Positions 8,164-16,287 of a stretch of 64,000 nt of DNA are shown piece after piece; the first letter of the stretch is position 1, and every line of letters starts with the position of its first letter. Source of the stretch: Pikeienuella litoralis (GTDB lineage: Bacteria > Pseudomonadota > Alphaproteobacteria > Rhodobacterales > Rhodobacteraceae). The stretch spans positions 1 to 64,000 of the forward strand of contig NZ_JBBHER010000006.1 in the NCBI RefSeq assembly GCF_037646705.1, written 5' to 3'. The position numbers were made by a program, and so were the translations under genes. Under the pieces are notes generated by a model. That model saw only the letters and a program-made list of their open reading frames with translations, was not told where the DNA came from and ran no database searches.

Positions 8164-8167
8164 CGGA

Positions 8168-9244
8168 GTGCTTTACCGCGAAGCCGGCGACTTCAAGACG
8201 ACCTACGCCGCCGACGGCCAGACCTTTCCGATCGCCTTCGATCGCTGGGCCTATTACGTCCTGATCGCGGTCGCCTTTCTGGTCGTCCCGTTCTTCATCG
8301 ACGACTATTGGGAGACCTCGGTCCTGGTGCCGTTCCTCGTCTACGCGCTGGCGGCGCTCGGGCTGAACATCCTCACCGGGTATTGCGGGCAACTTTCGCT
8401 CGGGACCGGAGGATTCATGGCGGTGGGCGCCTTCGCCGCCTACAAGCTGATGACGGCGTTTCCGGAGCTGAACATCTTTCTCGTGGTCCTGCTCGCGGGC
8501 GGGGTGACGGCGGTGGTGGGAACCGCGTTCGGGCTGCCCTCGCTCCGGATCAAGGGGTTCTACCTCGCGGTGGCGACGCTGGCGGCGCAGTTCTTTCTGG
8601 TCTGGCTGCTCAACAAGGTTCCGTGGTTCTACAACTACTCGGCGTCAGGGCAGATCACCGCGCCGGAGCGGACCGTGTTCGGCGTCGCCGTCACCGGGTC
8701 GCATACGGAGCCGCACGCGACCTATCTCTTCTGCCTCGTCTTCGTCTTCCTCTTCGCCTGGATGGCGCGGAACCTGACGCGCGGGCGGCTCGGCCGCGAA
8801 TGGATGGCGATCCGGGACATGGACATCGCCGCCGAGATCATCGGCGTCAATCCGCTGAAGGCGAAGCTGTCGGCCTTCGCGATCTCGTCCTTCTATATCG
8901 GGTCCGCGGGGGCGCTGTTCTTCACCGTCTATCTCGGGGCGTCGGAGGTGGGCGAATCCTTCGGCATCGACAAGTCCTTCCTGGTCCTGTTCATGATCAT
9001 CATCGGCGGGCTCGGCTCGATCCTCGGCTCCTTCGCCGGCGCGGCGTTCATGGTGCTGTTTCCCATCCTTCTGAAAAACACGCTGATCGGGGGGCTCGGC
9101 TGGACGCCGGATCTGGCGCAGCATGTGCAACTCCTGGTCGTCGGCGGCCTGATCATCTTCATTCTGGCCGTCGAGCCGAACGGCCTGGCCCAACTCTGGC
9201 GGCTTCTGAAAGAAAAACTGCGCCTTTGGCCGTTCCCGTATTAG
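8168..9244 (+). CDS. Branched-chain amino acid-type ABC permease, LivM-like
   Basis: A 358-residue permease starting with GTG after GGGAGG. After a polar N-terminus of about 30 residues come roughly ten membrane segments. The LivM hallmarks are LNILTGYCGQLSLGTGGFMAVGAFAA (residues 60-85), LRIKGFYLAVATLA, the cytoplasmic loop GREWMAIRDMDIAAEIIGVN, and the terminal VEPNGLAQLWRLLKEKLRLWPFPY. It partners the LivH-like protein. The long polar start before the first membrane segment is unusual but is shared by aromatic-acid-type importers in my recollection. Confidence 0.92.
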   Translation: MLYREAGDFKTTYAADGQTFPIAFDRWAYYVLIAVAFLVVPFFIDDYWETSVLVPFLVYALAALGLNILTGYCGQLSLGTGGFMAVGAFAAYKLMTAFPELNIFLVVLLAGGVTAVVGTAFGLPSLRIKGFYLAVATLAAQFFLVWLLNKVPWFYNYSASGQITAPERTVFGVAVTGSHTEPHATYLFCLVFVFLFAWMARNLTRGRLGREWMAIRDMDIAAEIIGVNPLKAKLSAFAISSFYIGSAGALFFTVYLGASEVGESFGIDKSFLVLFMIIIGGLGSILGSFAGAAFMVLFPILLKNTLIGGLGWTPDLAQHVQLLVVGGLIIFILAVEPNGLAQLWRLLKEKLRLWPFPY

Positions 9245-9258
9245 GATCGGTTTCGTAA

Positions 9259-9296
9259 GGCGGCCGAAAGCCGCCCGACAGGGTGAGGAAACACCC
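9259..9296 (+). promoter_or_regulatory. Two tandem hairpins upstream of the substrate-binding protein gene
   Basis: GGCGGC-CGAAA-GCCGCC occupies 9259-9275, and GGGTG-AGGAAA-CACCC occupies 9281-9296. They lie between the LivM-like stop and the ribosome site of the binding-protein gene. Such structures commonly protect or process polycistronic mRNA so that the binding protein is made in excess. No T-run follows, so this is probably not a full terminator. Confidence 0.45.
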
Positions 9297-9317
9297 GTTA
9301 CCTGGGGAGAAAACGAC

Positions 9318-10607
9318 ATGAAACTGACCACTCTAAGCGCCTTCGCGGCGGCTGCGATGCTCGCGGCCAGCCCGGCGTTGGCGGATCTTGTCTTCCCGGC
9401 CTTGAATTACAGGACCGGACCTTACGCGCCGAGCGGCATTCCGCTCGCCGACGGCAACGCCGATTACATGACGCTGATCAACGAGCGCGACGGCGGCATC
9501 GGCGGCGAGAAGATCCGGGTTCCCGAGTGCGAGACCAGCTACAACACCGAAAAAGGGGTCGAATGCTACGAGGCGACCAAGGGCGACGGCGCGCTGGTGT
9601 ATCAGCCGCTCAGCACCGGGATCGCCTATCAGCTGATCCCCAAGGCCTCCGCCGACGGGATTCCGATCCACGAGATGGGCTATGGGCGCACCTCGGCCAA
9701 GAACGGCGAGGTGTTCGAGTGGGTGTTCAACTACCCGGCCAACTACTGGGACAGCGCCTCCATCGAGATCTCGTATCTTCTCCAGATCAATGACGGCGAC
9801 CTGAAGGGCAAGCGCATCACGCTGCTCTATCACAACTCCGCCTATGGCAAGGAGCCGATCCGGACGCTGGAGAAGCTGGCCGAGAAGCACGGCTATGAAT
9901 TGAGCATGCTGGCGGTGGACCATCCGGGCCAGGAGCAGAAGTCGCAATGGCTTCAGATCCGCCGCGACCGGCCGGATTACGTTCTTCTCTGGGGCTGGGG
10001 GGTGATGAACCAGGTCGCGATCCAGGAAGCGGCCAATATCCGCTTTCCGATGGAGAACCTGATCGGCGGCTGGTGGTCCGGCAGCGAGAACGACGTGATT
10101 CCGGCGGGCGCCGGCGCCGACGGCTACAAGGCGCTCAACTTCCACAATGTGGGCACCGATTTCCCGCTGTTCGACGACATGAAGAAATATGTCTACGACG
10201 CCGGCAAGGCGGCGGGCGCGGGCGATCAGGTCGGCTCGGTGCTCTACAACCGCGGCATGTATTTCGCGATGCTGGCGGTCGAGGCGGCGAGAACGGCGCA
10301 GAAGATCCACGGCGTCTCGAAGATCACGCCGGCGATGATGCGGGACGGGATGGAGGCGCTGGTCGTCGACGAGGCGCTGATGGAGCGCGTGGGCATGACG
10401 GGCTTCGGGCCGCATTTCTCGGTCAGCTGCGCCAATCACGGCGGCGACGGCTACGGCGCGATCGAGCAGTGGGACGCGACGGCCAAGAAATGGACCGTCA
10501 TCACCGACTTCATCCAGTCGGACCAGGAGGTGATCGGGCCGCTGATCGAAGAGGACAGCCTCGCCTACGCCAAGGAGAACGGCATCACGCCGCGCGCCTG
10601 CGACTGA
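9318..10607 (+). CDS. Periplasmic substrate-binding protein of a Liv-type ABC transporter
   Basis: A 429-residue protein. Residues 1-22 are a Sec signal peptide ending PALA. The mature part begins with a strand, then the receptor-family (Peripla_BP_6) pattern of two alternating alpha/beta lobes, with hinge sequences such as KRITLLYHNSAYGKEPIRTLEKLAEKHGYEL near residue 160. A consensus ribosome site GGGGAG precedes the ATG. In this family the protein captures the solute in the periplasm and delivers it to the LivH/LivM pair. The flanking RNA hairpins suggest raised expression relative to the permeases. The ligand is not known. Confidence 0.92.
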   Translation: MKLTTLSAFAAAAMLAASPALADLVFPALNYRTGPYAPSGIPLADGNADYMTLINERDGGIGGEKIRVPECETSYNTEKGVECYEATKGDGALVYQPLSTGIAYQLIPKASADGIPIHEMGYGRTSAKNGEVFEWVFNYPANYWDSASIEISYLLQINDGDLKGKRITLLYHNSAYGKEPIRTLEKLAEKHGYELSMLAVDHPGQEQKSQWLQIRRDRPDYVLLWGWGVMNQVAIQEAANIRFPMENLIGGWWSGSENDVIPAGAGADGYKALNFHNVGTDFPLFDDMKKYVYDAGKAAGAGDQVGSVLYNRGMYFAMLAVEAARTAQKIHGVSKITPAMMRDGMEALVVDEALMERVGMTGFGPHFSVSCANHGGDGYGAIEQWDATAKKWTVITDFIQSDQEVIGPLIEEDSLAYAKENGITPRACD

Positions 10608-10619
10608 CGAACCCGTCTC

Positions 10620-10637
10620 CCGGCCCTTCGGGGCCGG
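10620..10637 (+). terminator. Intercistronic hairpin with UUCG tetraloop
   Basis: CCGGCCC-TTCG-GGGCCGG is a 7-bp perfect stem closed by the very stable UUCG loop. It lies 13 bp after the binding-protein stop. With no T-run it is more likely an attenuator or 3'-end stabiliser inside the operon than a strong terminator. Confidence 0.55.
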
Positions 10638-10676
10638 GGGGCGCCGCCGATGGCATCGAGAAGAGAGTGAACGCGG

Positions 10677-11507
10677 ATGTTCGATACGACCGGGCGGGCC
10701 GAGGCGCCGGAGACGCTCCTCGAAATCGCCAATATCGAAGTGATCTACAATCACGTCATCCTGGTTCTGAAAGGCGTCAGCCTGACGGTGCCGAAGGGCG
10801 CGATCATCGCGCTGCTCGGCGGCAACGGCGCCGGCAAGACGACGACGCTGAAGGCGATCTCCAACCTGCTTCATTCCGAACGCGGCGAGGTCACCAAGGG
10901 GCGCATCTCCTACAAGGGCGCGCCGATCGCGCATCTGAACCCGGCCGCGCTGGTGAAGATGGGCGTGATCCAGGTGATGGAGGGGCGCCATTGCTTCGAG
11001 CATCTGACGATCGAGGAGAACCTGCTCACCGGCGCCTATACGCGCCGGGGCGGGGCCGAGATCGCGGCGGATCTCGAGAAGGTCTACACCTATTTCCCGC
11101 GGCTGAAGGAGCGGCGGAAAAGCCAGGCCGGCTACACCTCCGGCGGCGAGCAGCAGATGTGCGCCATCGGCCGCGCGCTGATGAGCCGGCCGGAGATGAT
11201 CCTGCTCGACGAGCCGTCGATGGGGCTGGCGCCGCAGCTGGTGGAGGAGATCTTCCGGATCGTGAAGGACCTCAACGAGCGCGAAGGCGTGAGCATCCTG
11301 CTCGCGGAGCAGAACACCAACATCGCGCTGCGCTTCGCCCATTACGGCTATATTCTGGAAAACGGCCGCGTGGTGATGGACGGCGTCGCCGCGGACCTGC
11401 GGGAGAACCCGGACGTGAAGGAATTCTACCTCGGCGTGTCGGACGCCGGGCGCAAGAGCTTCCGCGACGTGCGCTCCTATCGCCGCCGCAAACGCTGGCT
11501 GAGCTGA
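10677..11507 (+). CDS. ABC transporter ATP-binding protein, LivF-like
   Basis: A 276-residue ATPase with Walker A LGGNGAGKTT, the LivF-type VMEGRHCFEHLTIEENL, signature TSGGEQQM, Walker B MILLDEPSMGLAPQLVEEIF and a terminal KEFYLGV. It completes the importer with the LivG-like ATPase, the two permeases and the binding protein. Relative to LivF it has an N-terminal extension of about 15 residues and a basic C-terminal tail of about 25 residues (RSYRRRKRWLS). An AGAGAG-type ribosome site precedes the ATG. Confidence 0.92.
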   Translation: MFDTTGRAEAPETLLEIANIEVIYNHVILVLKGVSLTVPKGAIIALLGGNGAGKTTTLKAISNLLHSERGEVTKGRISYKGAPIAHLNPAALVKMGVIQVMEGRHCFEHLTIEENLLTGAYTRRGGAEIAADLEKVYTYFPRLKERRKSQAGYTSGGEQQMCAIGRALMSRPEMILLDEPSMGLAPQLVEEIFRIVKDLNEREGVSILLAEQNTNIALRFAHYGYILENGRVVMDGVAADLRENPDVKEFYLGVSDAGRKSFRDVRSYRRRKRWLS

Positions 11508-11548
11508 GCCGCGCGCCGCGCCCGAAAAGCCCAATAAGGAGGTGAGCC

Positions 11549-12784
11549 ATGGCCCGCCATTACGACGATCTGGAGACCCGCTCCGACGATGAGCGGAGCG
11601 CCGACATCGCCGCCGCCCTGCCCCGGCAGATCGCGCATGCGATGGCGACGGCGCCGGGCCTCGCCGCGCATCTCGCCGGCGTGGACCCCGCCGAGATCAC
11701 CGACCGGGCGGCGCTGGCGCGGCTGCCCGTGCTCCGAAAATCAGACCTGGTCGACGCGCAGAAGGCCGCGCCGCCCTTCGGCGGCTTCGCCCGCCCGCCG
11801 GGGGCGACGCATCATGTCTTCCAGTCGCCCGGCCCGATCTATGAGCCGGGCGGGATCGGCCGGGACTGGTGGCGGATGGGCCGCGCGCTCTTCGCGGCCG
11901 GCGTCGGGCCGGGGGACATCGTGCAGAACTGCTTCTCCTATCATCTCACCCCGGCGGGGATGATATTCGAGAACGGCGCGGCGGCGGTCGGCGCCTCGGT
12001 CCTGCCGGCGGGCGTCGGGCAGACCGAGCTGCAGGCGCAGGCGGCGGCGGCCATCGGCGTCACCGCCTATACCGGCACGCCGGATTATCTGAAGGTGATT
12101 CTCGACAAGGCGGCGGAGGAGGGCCTCGACCTCTCGCGGCTGAAAAAGGCGCTGGTCGGCGGCGGCGCGCTCTTCCCCAGCCTTCGCGCCGAATATCAGG
12201 AGCGGGGAATCGCCTGCCTGCAGAGCTATGGCACCGCCGATCTCGGCTCCATCGCCTATGAGAGCGCGGGCCCGGACGGCGCGATCGAGGGGATGATCGT
12301 CGACGAGGGGGTCATCGTCGAGATCGTGACGCCCGGCTCCGACAACCCGGTCGCGCCCGGCGATGTCGGCGAGGTCGTCGTCACCACGTTCAACCCCGAT
12401 TATCCGCTGATCCGATTCGCCACCGGCGATCTGTCCGCCGTGCTGCCGGGCGAGAGCCCATGCGGGCGCACCAACATGCGCATCAAGGGCTGGATGGGCC
12501 GCGCCGACCAGAGCGCCAAGATCAAGGGCATGTTCGTGCGCCCGCAACAGGTCGCGGCGCTGGTCGCGCGCCACAGCGAGGTGGTGAAGGCGCGCGTCGT
12601 CGTCACCCGCAACGGCGAGCAGGACGAGATGCTGGTCCGACTGGAGGCGGAATCCGGCGATGTCGCGGCGCTGGAGCACAGCGTCGCCGCCATTCTGAAG
12701 CTGAAAGGCAAGGTCGAGATCACGCCGCCGGGATCGCTCCCGAAAGACGGAAAAGTGATCGACGATCAACGGAAATACGACTGA
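11549..12784 (+). CDS. Phenylacetate-CoA ligase-like (PaaK family) protein lacking the usual P-loop
   Basis: A 411-residue adenylate-forming-family protein with a strong ribosome site (AAGGAGG). The overall order matches PaaK: a core with LQSYGTADLGSIAYES near residue 220, RFATGDLSAVLPG near 290, and the C-terminal hinge GWMGRADQSAKIKGMFVRPQQV near 315, followed by an alpha/beta lid. The nucleotide-binding loop that in PaaK reads SSGTTG is replaced by HHVFQSPGPIYEPGG at about 88-102. It may bind or activate its substrate differently, or act as a partner of the first ligase. It is the last gene of the operon. Confidence 0.85.
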   Translation: MARHYDDLETRSDDERSADIAAALPRQIAHAMATAPGLAAHLAGVDPAEITDRAALARLPVLRKSDLVDAQKAAPPFGGFARPPGATHHVFQSPGPIYEPGGIGRDWWRMGRALFAAGVGPGDIVQNCFSYHLTPAGMIFENGAAAVGASVLPAGVGQTELQAQAAAAIGVTAYTGTPDYLKVILDKAAEEGLDLSRLKKALVGGGALFPSLRAEYQERGIACLQSYGTADLGSIAYESAGPDGAIEGMIVDEGVIVEIVTPGSDNPVAPGDVGEVVVTTFNPDYPLIRFATGDLSAVLPGESPCGRTNMRIKGWMGRADQSAKIKGMFVRPQQVAALVARHSEVVKARVVVTRNGEQDEMLVRLEAESGDVAALEHSVAAILKLKGKVEITPPGSLPKDGKVIDDQRKYD

Positions 12785-12935
12785 GCGCCGGCGATCGGGC
12801 GCAAACCGCCCGCCGCCGCGGCCGACGGAGGCGCCGGCGCGCGCCATGGTCAGGCGGCGGTCTCTATTCTCGCGTTCGGGAGCTGATCGCCCGCCTCATC
12901 CCGGAAAAGATCCGGCGGCGGAAAGCGTCGTGAAA

Positions 12936-12958
12936 GGAGCGCCGTGAAACGGCGCTCC
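12936..12958. terminator. Bidirectional terminator hairpin
   Basis: GGAGCGCCG (12936-12944) and CGGCGCTCC (12950-12958) form a perfect 9-bp stem with a TGAAA loop. It sits between the convergent ends of the ligase operon and the small minus-strand gene. It lacks a clear T-run on either side. Confidence 0.6.
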
Positions 12959-12973
12959 GACGGCCGCGCGAGT

Positions 12974-13282
12974 TTACGCGGCGGCCTTGCTCTGATCGTC
13001 TTTCAGCGACAGCGCGTTGGAGACGCGCACGCCGCGTTTCACGAAGGCCACGAGCCCGTCGATCGTGCGGCTGTTCACTTCGATTCCGGCGTTCATCAGC
13101 ACTTCCATGCCGTCACGCGAGTTCGCCCAGCGGGCGATCCCCTCCGCGCCTTTGCCGAAACCATAGGTCTTCTCGTCCTTGATCGCGTCATCAAGCGCGG
13201 CGAGCACGACCGCGGCGAAAAGCTTCCGCGCACGGCGACCCTGTTCGTTCGTAAAGCTCATAGCGTCATCGTCAAGAGCCAT
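12974..13282 (-). CDS. Small conserved alphaproteobacterial protein, probably DUF6280 family
   Basis: A 102-residue cytoplasmic protein. The start at 13282 is chosen because GGAGGAGCC lies immediately upstream; the open frame continues further but without family-like sequence. The core NEQGRRARKLFAAVVLAALDDAI...ARWANSRDG.EVL..AGI recalls a family I remember from Rhodobacterales as DUF6280, of unknown function. The protein is mostly helical with no membrane segment. Three exact copies of a 10-bp repeat lie 32-61 bp before the start codon, hinting at specific regulation. The family name is from memory and should be treated as probable. Confidence 0.75.
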   Translation of the reverse strand: MALDDDAMSFTNEQGRRARKLFAAVVLAALDDAIKDEKTYGFGKGAEGIARWANSRDGMEVLMNAGIEVNSRTIDGLVAFVKRGVRVSNALSLKDDQSKAAA

Positions 13283-13313
13283 TGGCTCCTCCAGCGAGTC
13301 ATCGTTTCTATTT

Positions 13314-13343
13314 TCTTGCAGGTCTTGCAGGTTTCTTGCAGGT
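13314..13343 (-). repeat. Three direct copies of TCTTGCAGGT upstream of the small conserved gene
   Basis: Exact copies at 13314-13323, 13323-13332 and 13334-13343 are about one helical turn apart. Read on the minus strand they are ACCTGCAAGA repeats, positioned at the likely promoter or 5' leader of the gene starting at 13282. The phasing suits a protein bound repeatedly on one DNA face, or an RNA-binding target in the leader. Confidence 0.6.
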
Positions 13344-13489
13344 GGCCTGTATATGGAACATTGCGGGTGCGAAATAAAGAGGAATTTTGCATACCAGCGA
13401 TGCGCCAGCCGCGCACCGGCGCGGCGGCCGCATCGAAAAAGGGTGACTTTTCGGAGCATTAGACGCTCCAAACCCCCGATTGGCGTGAG

Positions 13490-13510
13490 TTTACGCTTTT
13501 TTTACGCTTT
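13490..13510. repeat. Direct repeat of TTTACGCTTT
   Basis: Copies at 13490-13499 and 13501-13510 are 11 bp apart, in the divergent intergenic region about 170 bp before the TPR gene. The arrangement could be a regulator site. No known consensus was recognised. Confidence 0.4.
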
Positions 13511-13682
13511 CGTCCATGGCGGGCGCGCGGCCGAAGATCGCGCCATTTTGCCGCAAATGCGAAGACTTCGCCCGCGCGCGGGATCGACGCGCGGGATCAA
13601 ATTGGCGCGCGCGCCCACTATTGGGAAGATTTCGGCGCGGAGCGCCCCTATATTCCAGAGCATGCAATGGAGTGACCCACGT

Positions 13683-15413
13683 ATGACCCATCTCACGCGC
13701 GCGGCGCGCAATCTGGCGTTCGCCGCCGCAATCGGCCTGACCTTCGGCGGCGCGGCGACCGCGCAATCCTCGCTTTCCGGCGCCTATCTGGCCGGGGTCG
13801 ACGCGGCCAAGCAAGGCGATGTCGAGAGCGCGGCGGACTATCTCTCCCGCGCGCTCGACTTCGACCCCGGCAACGTGGAGTTGATGGCGCAGACTCTGCT
13901 CTATGTCGCCGCGGCGGGGAGATTCGAGCCGTCGCTGGATCTCGCCAACCGACTCAACGTCTTCGACGCCAACCAGCGGATCGCGGGGCTGGTGCTCGCG
14001 GCGGATGAGATGAAGAACGGCGAATTCGCGGCGGTTCGCGAACGCGTGAAGACGACGCCGGAGGCGTTTCATCCGCTCGTCGGCGCCATGCTCGCGGCCT
14101 GGGCCGCCAAGGGCGAAGGCGACGAAGCCGCCGGAGAAGCCATCCTCGAGACGCTCGACGGCCGGCCGATCTTCCGCATCTTCACGCTCTATCACCTCGG
14201 CCTGATGCGCCACATGAACGGCGACGCCGAAGGCGCGGTCCAGGCCTATTCCAGGCTCGCGAACGATCTCGCCACCCCGACCGGCCGGGTCGCGCGGGCC
14301 TACGCCGCGGCGCTGATCGCGAACGGCCAGCCGGACGCGGCGCGGGAGATCTACAAGAACGCCGGCGACGCGACCGCGATCGGCGACCGGGCGCTGGAGG
14401 CGGAGGAAGCGGCGCTCGAAGCCGGGGAGACGCCGGGCCTCATCGTCAGGACGCCCGCGGAAGGCGCGGCGGAGGCGTTTTACGGCCTCGCCGCCGCCCT
14501 CGGGCGCGACGGCGACGAGCGGCTGAGCCTGCTCTACGCGCGGATCGCCACATGGCTCCGGCCGGATCTGTACGAGGCGAAGCTGCTGACGGCGGAGCTT
14601 CTGGCCGCCGGCGGCCAGAGCGCGGCGGCGGTGCGGGCGTTCGAATCGATCCCGCCCGACAGCCCCCTCGCCCGCTCGGCGGAGATCGGCCGGGCCGAGG
14701 CCCTGCGCAGCATGGACCGGAACGACGAGGCCGTGGAGGCGCTGAAGGCGCTCACCCGCCGCGCGCCGGACGCCATCGACGCGCAGGTCGCGCTCGGCGA
14801 TCTGATGCGCCGGACCGAGCGCTTCGGCGAAGCCGCCGTCGCCTATGACGCCGCGATCAAGCTGATGGAGCAGGCGGGGCGGCCGAGCTGGTCGCTCTAC
14901 TATCAGCGCGGCATCTCCTATGAGCGCTCGAACGAATGGGAGAAGGCGGAGGCCGACTTTCTCGAGGCGCTGAAGCTGGAGCCGGATCAGCCGCTGGTCC
15001 TGAATTATCTCGGCTACAGCTGGCTGGAGAAGGGGATGCGCCTCGAGCAGGCGATGGAGATGATCCGCAAGGCGGTCGAGCAGCGGCCGGAGGACGGCTA
15101 CATCGTCGACAGCCTCGGCTGGGGCTACTACATCCTCGGCGATTTCGAAAACGCGGCGGCCGAGCTCGAACGCGCGGTGGAGCTGCAGCCGGTCGATCCG
15201 GTGCTGAACGATCATTACGGCGACGCGCTCTGGCGGGTCGGGCGGCGGCTCGAAGCGGAGTTCCAGTGGCGGCGCGCGCTCTCCTTCGATCCGGACGAGA
15301 AGAGCCGGGCGCGGATTCACCGCAAGCTCGATGTCGGGCTCGACGTCGTGCTGGCGGAGGAGGAGGCGAAGGCCGCGACCAAGAAGCCCGCGAGCGCGGC
15401 GAATGGCGACTGA
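13683..15413 (+). CDS. Secreted tetratricopeptide-repeat protein
   Basis: A 576-residue protein starting MTHLTRAARN, chosen because GGAGTGA lies at the right distance; an in-frame extension upstream crosses the intergenic repeats. Residues 1-28 form a signal peptide ending ATAQS. TPR units are visible at about 35-110, again near 190-230, and most clearly from 365 to 560 (for example YYQRGISYERSNEWEKAEADFLEALKLEPDQP). The C-terminal tail is Lys/Ala-rich. The gene overlaps ispE by 11 bp, an arrangement I recall from Rhodobacterales. TPR proteins of this kind act as periplasmic scaffolds; the partner is unknown. Confidence 0.88.
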   Translation: MTHLTRAARNLAFAAAIGLTFGGAATAQSSLSGAYLAGVDAAKQGDVESAADYLSRALDFDPGNVELMAQTLLYVAAAGRFEPSLDLANRLNVFDANQRIAGLVLAADEMKNGEFAAVRERVKTTPEAFHPLVGAMLAAWAAKGEGDEAAGEAILETLDGRPIFRIFTLYHLGLMRHMNGDAEGAVQAYSRLANDLATPTGRVARAYAAALIANGQPDAAREIYKNAGDATAIGDRALEAEEAALEAGETPGLIVRTPAEGAAEAFYGLAAALGRDGDERLSLLYARIATWLRPDLYEAKLLTAELLAAGGQSAAAVRAFESIPPDSPLARSAEIGRAEALRSMDRNDEAVEALKALTRRAPDAIDAQVALGDLMRRTERFGEAAVAYDAAIKLMEQAGRPSWSLYYQRGISYERSNEWEKAEADFLEALKLEPDQPLVLNYLGYSWLEKGMRLEQAMEMIRKAVEQRPEDGYIVDSLGWGYYILGDFENAAAELERAVELQPVDPVLNDHYGDALWRVGRRLEAEFQWRRALSFDPDEKSRARIHRKLDVGLDVVLAEEEAKAATKKPASAANGD

Positions 15414-16287
15414 GGCGGGCGAATTTCTCCGGGAGGAGGCGCGCGCCAAGGTCAATCTCTTCCTCCATGTTCTCGGCCGGCGCGACGACGGCTATCACGA
15501 GATCGAAAGCCTCGCGGTGTTCCCGGAGATCGGCGACCTGATCGAGGCGGCGCCGGCGGCGGAGCTCGAACTGCGCGTCGCCGGGCCCGCCGCCGCCGGG
15601 CTCCCGGCGGGGCCGGACAATCTCGCGTTCGCGGCGGCGGCGGCGCTTCGGGCGCGGACCCCGGGGCGGCCCGGCGCGGCGCTCCGGCTCCTGAAGCGCC
15701 TGCCGGCGGCGTCCGGGATCGGCGGCGGCTCGGCCGACGCCGCGGCCACGCTCCGGCTGCTCGCGCGGCTCTGGCCGGGCGCGCCGGCGGCGGAGCTGGA
15801 GGAGATCGCCGCCGGGCTCGGCGCCGACGCGCCGGTCTGTCTTCAGTCAAGGCCGGCGCTGATGAGCGGGACCGGCGCGCGGCTGCGGCCGGCGCCGGCG
15901 TTCCCGACGTTCTGGATGGTGCTGGCCAATCCGGGGCGCGCGCTCTCCACCGCCGAGATTTTCGGCGGGGATATCCGGCGCGACTCCGCCCCCCCGCCGC
16001 CGCCGCCCGCCCGGTTCGACGATTTCGCCGCCTTCGCCGCGTGGCTGAAGCCGCTCCGGAACGATCTCGAGCCGCCGGCGCTGCGGCGGCTTCCGGTCAT
16101 CGGCGAGATCCTGGCCGCGCTCAACGCGGCGCCGGGCTGCGCTCTGGCGCGGATGTCGGGCTCGGGCGCCACCTGTTTCGGGCTGTTCGAGACCGAACCG
16201 CACGCCGCCGCGGCGGCCTCCCGGCTTCGGGCGGCGGGGCCGCTCTGGTGGGTGGCGGCGGCGGCCGTGAAAGGATGGACGCCATGA
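15403..16287 (+). CDS. ispE: 4-diphosphocytidyl-2-C-methyl-D-erythritol kinase
   Basis: A 294-residue GHMP kinase of the non-mevalonate isoprenoid pathway. It phosphorylates CDP-methylerythritol. The N-terminal REEARAKVNLFLHVLGRRDDGYHEIES contains the conserved Lys/Asn and the DGYHE signature. The ATP loop PAASGIGGGSADAAA is at about 105-120, and the C-terminal MSGSGATCFGLF motif is near 265. The ATG at 15403 lies inside the last codons of the TPR gene. The protein is very rich in Ala and Pro, reflecting base composition. The next gene starts within its stop codon. Confidence 0.93.
   Translation: MATEAGEFLREEARAKVNLFLHVLGRRDDGYHEIESLAVFPEIGDLIEAAPAAELELRVAGPAAAGLPAGPDNLAFAAAAALRARTPGRPGAALRLLKRLPAASGIGGGSADAAATLRLLARLWPGAPAAELEEIAAGLGADAPVCLQSRPALMSGTGARLRPAPAFPTFWMVLANPGRALSTAEIFGGDIRRDSAPPPPPPARFDDFAAFAAWLKPLRNDLEPPALRRLPVIGEILAALNAAPGCALARMSGSGATCFGLFETEPHAAAAASRLRAAGPLWWVAAAAVKGWTP

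Larger units (their letters stand above)
13283..13682. other. 400-bp divergent intergenic region between the small conserved gene and the TPR gene
   Basis: It contains two separate repeat groups, at 13314-13343 and 13490-13510. A possible -10 for the minus-strand gene is TATACA (reverse strand of 13350-13355), and a TATATT lies about 35 bp before the TPR start on the plus strand. Neither has a clear -35. No gene was found here. Confidence 0.5.

Noticed and set aside
13314..13343. CRISPR-like array
   Set aside because: Only three 10-bp units with almost no spacer; not a CRISPR structure.
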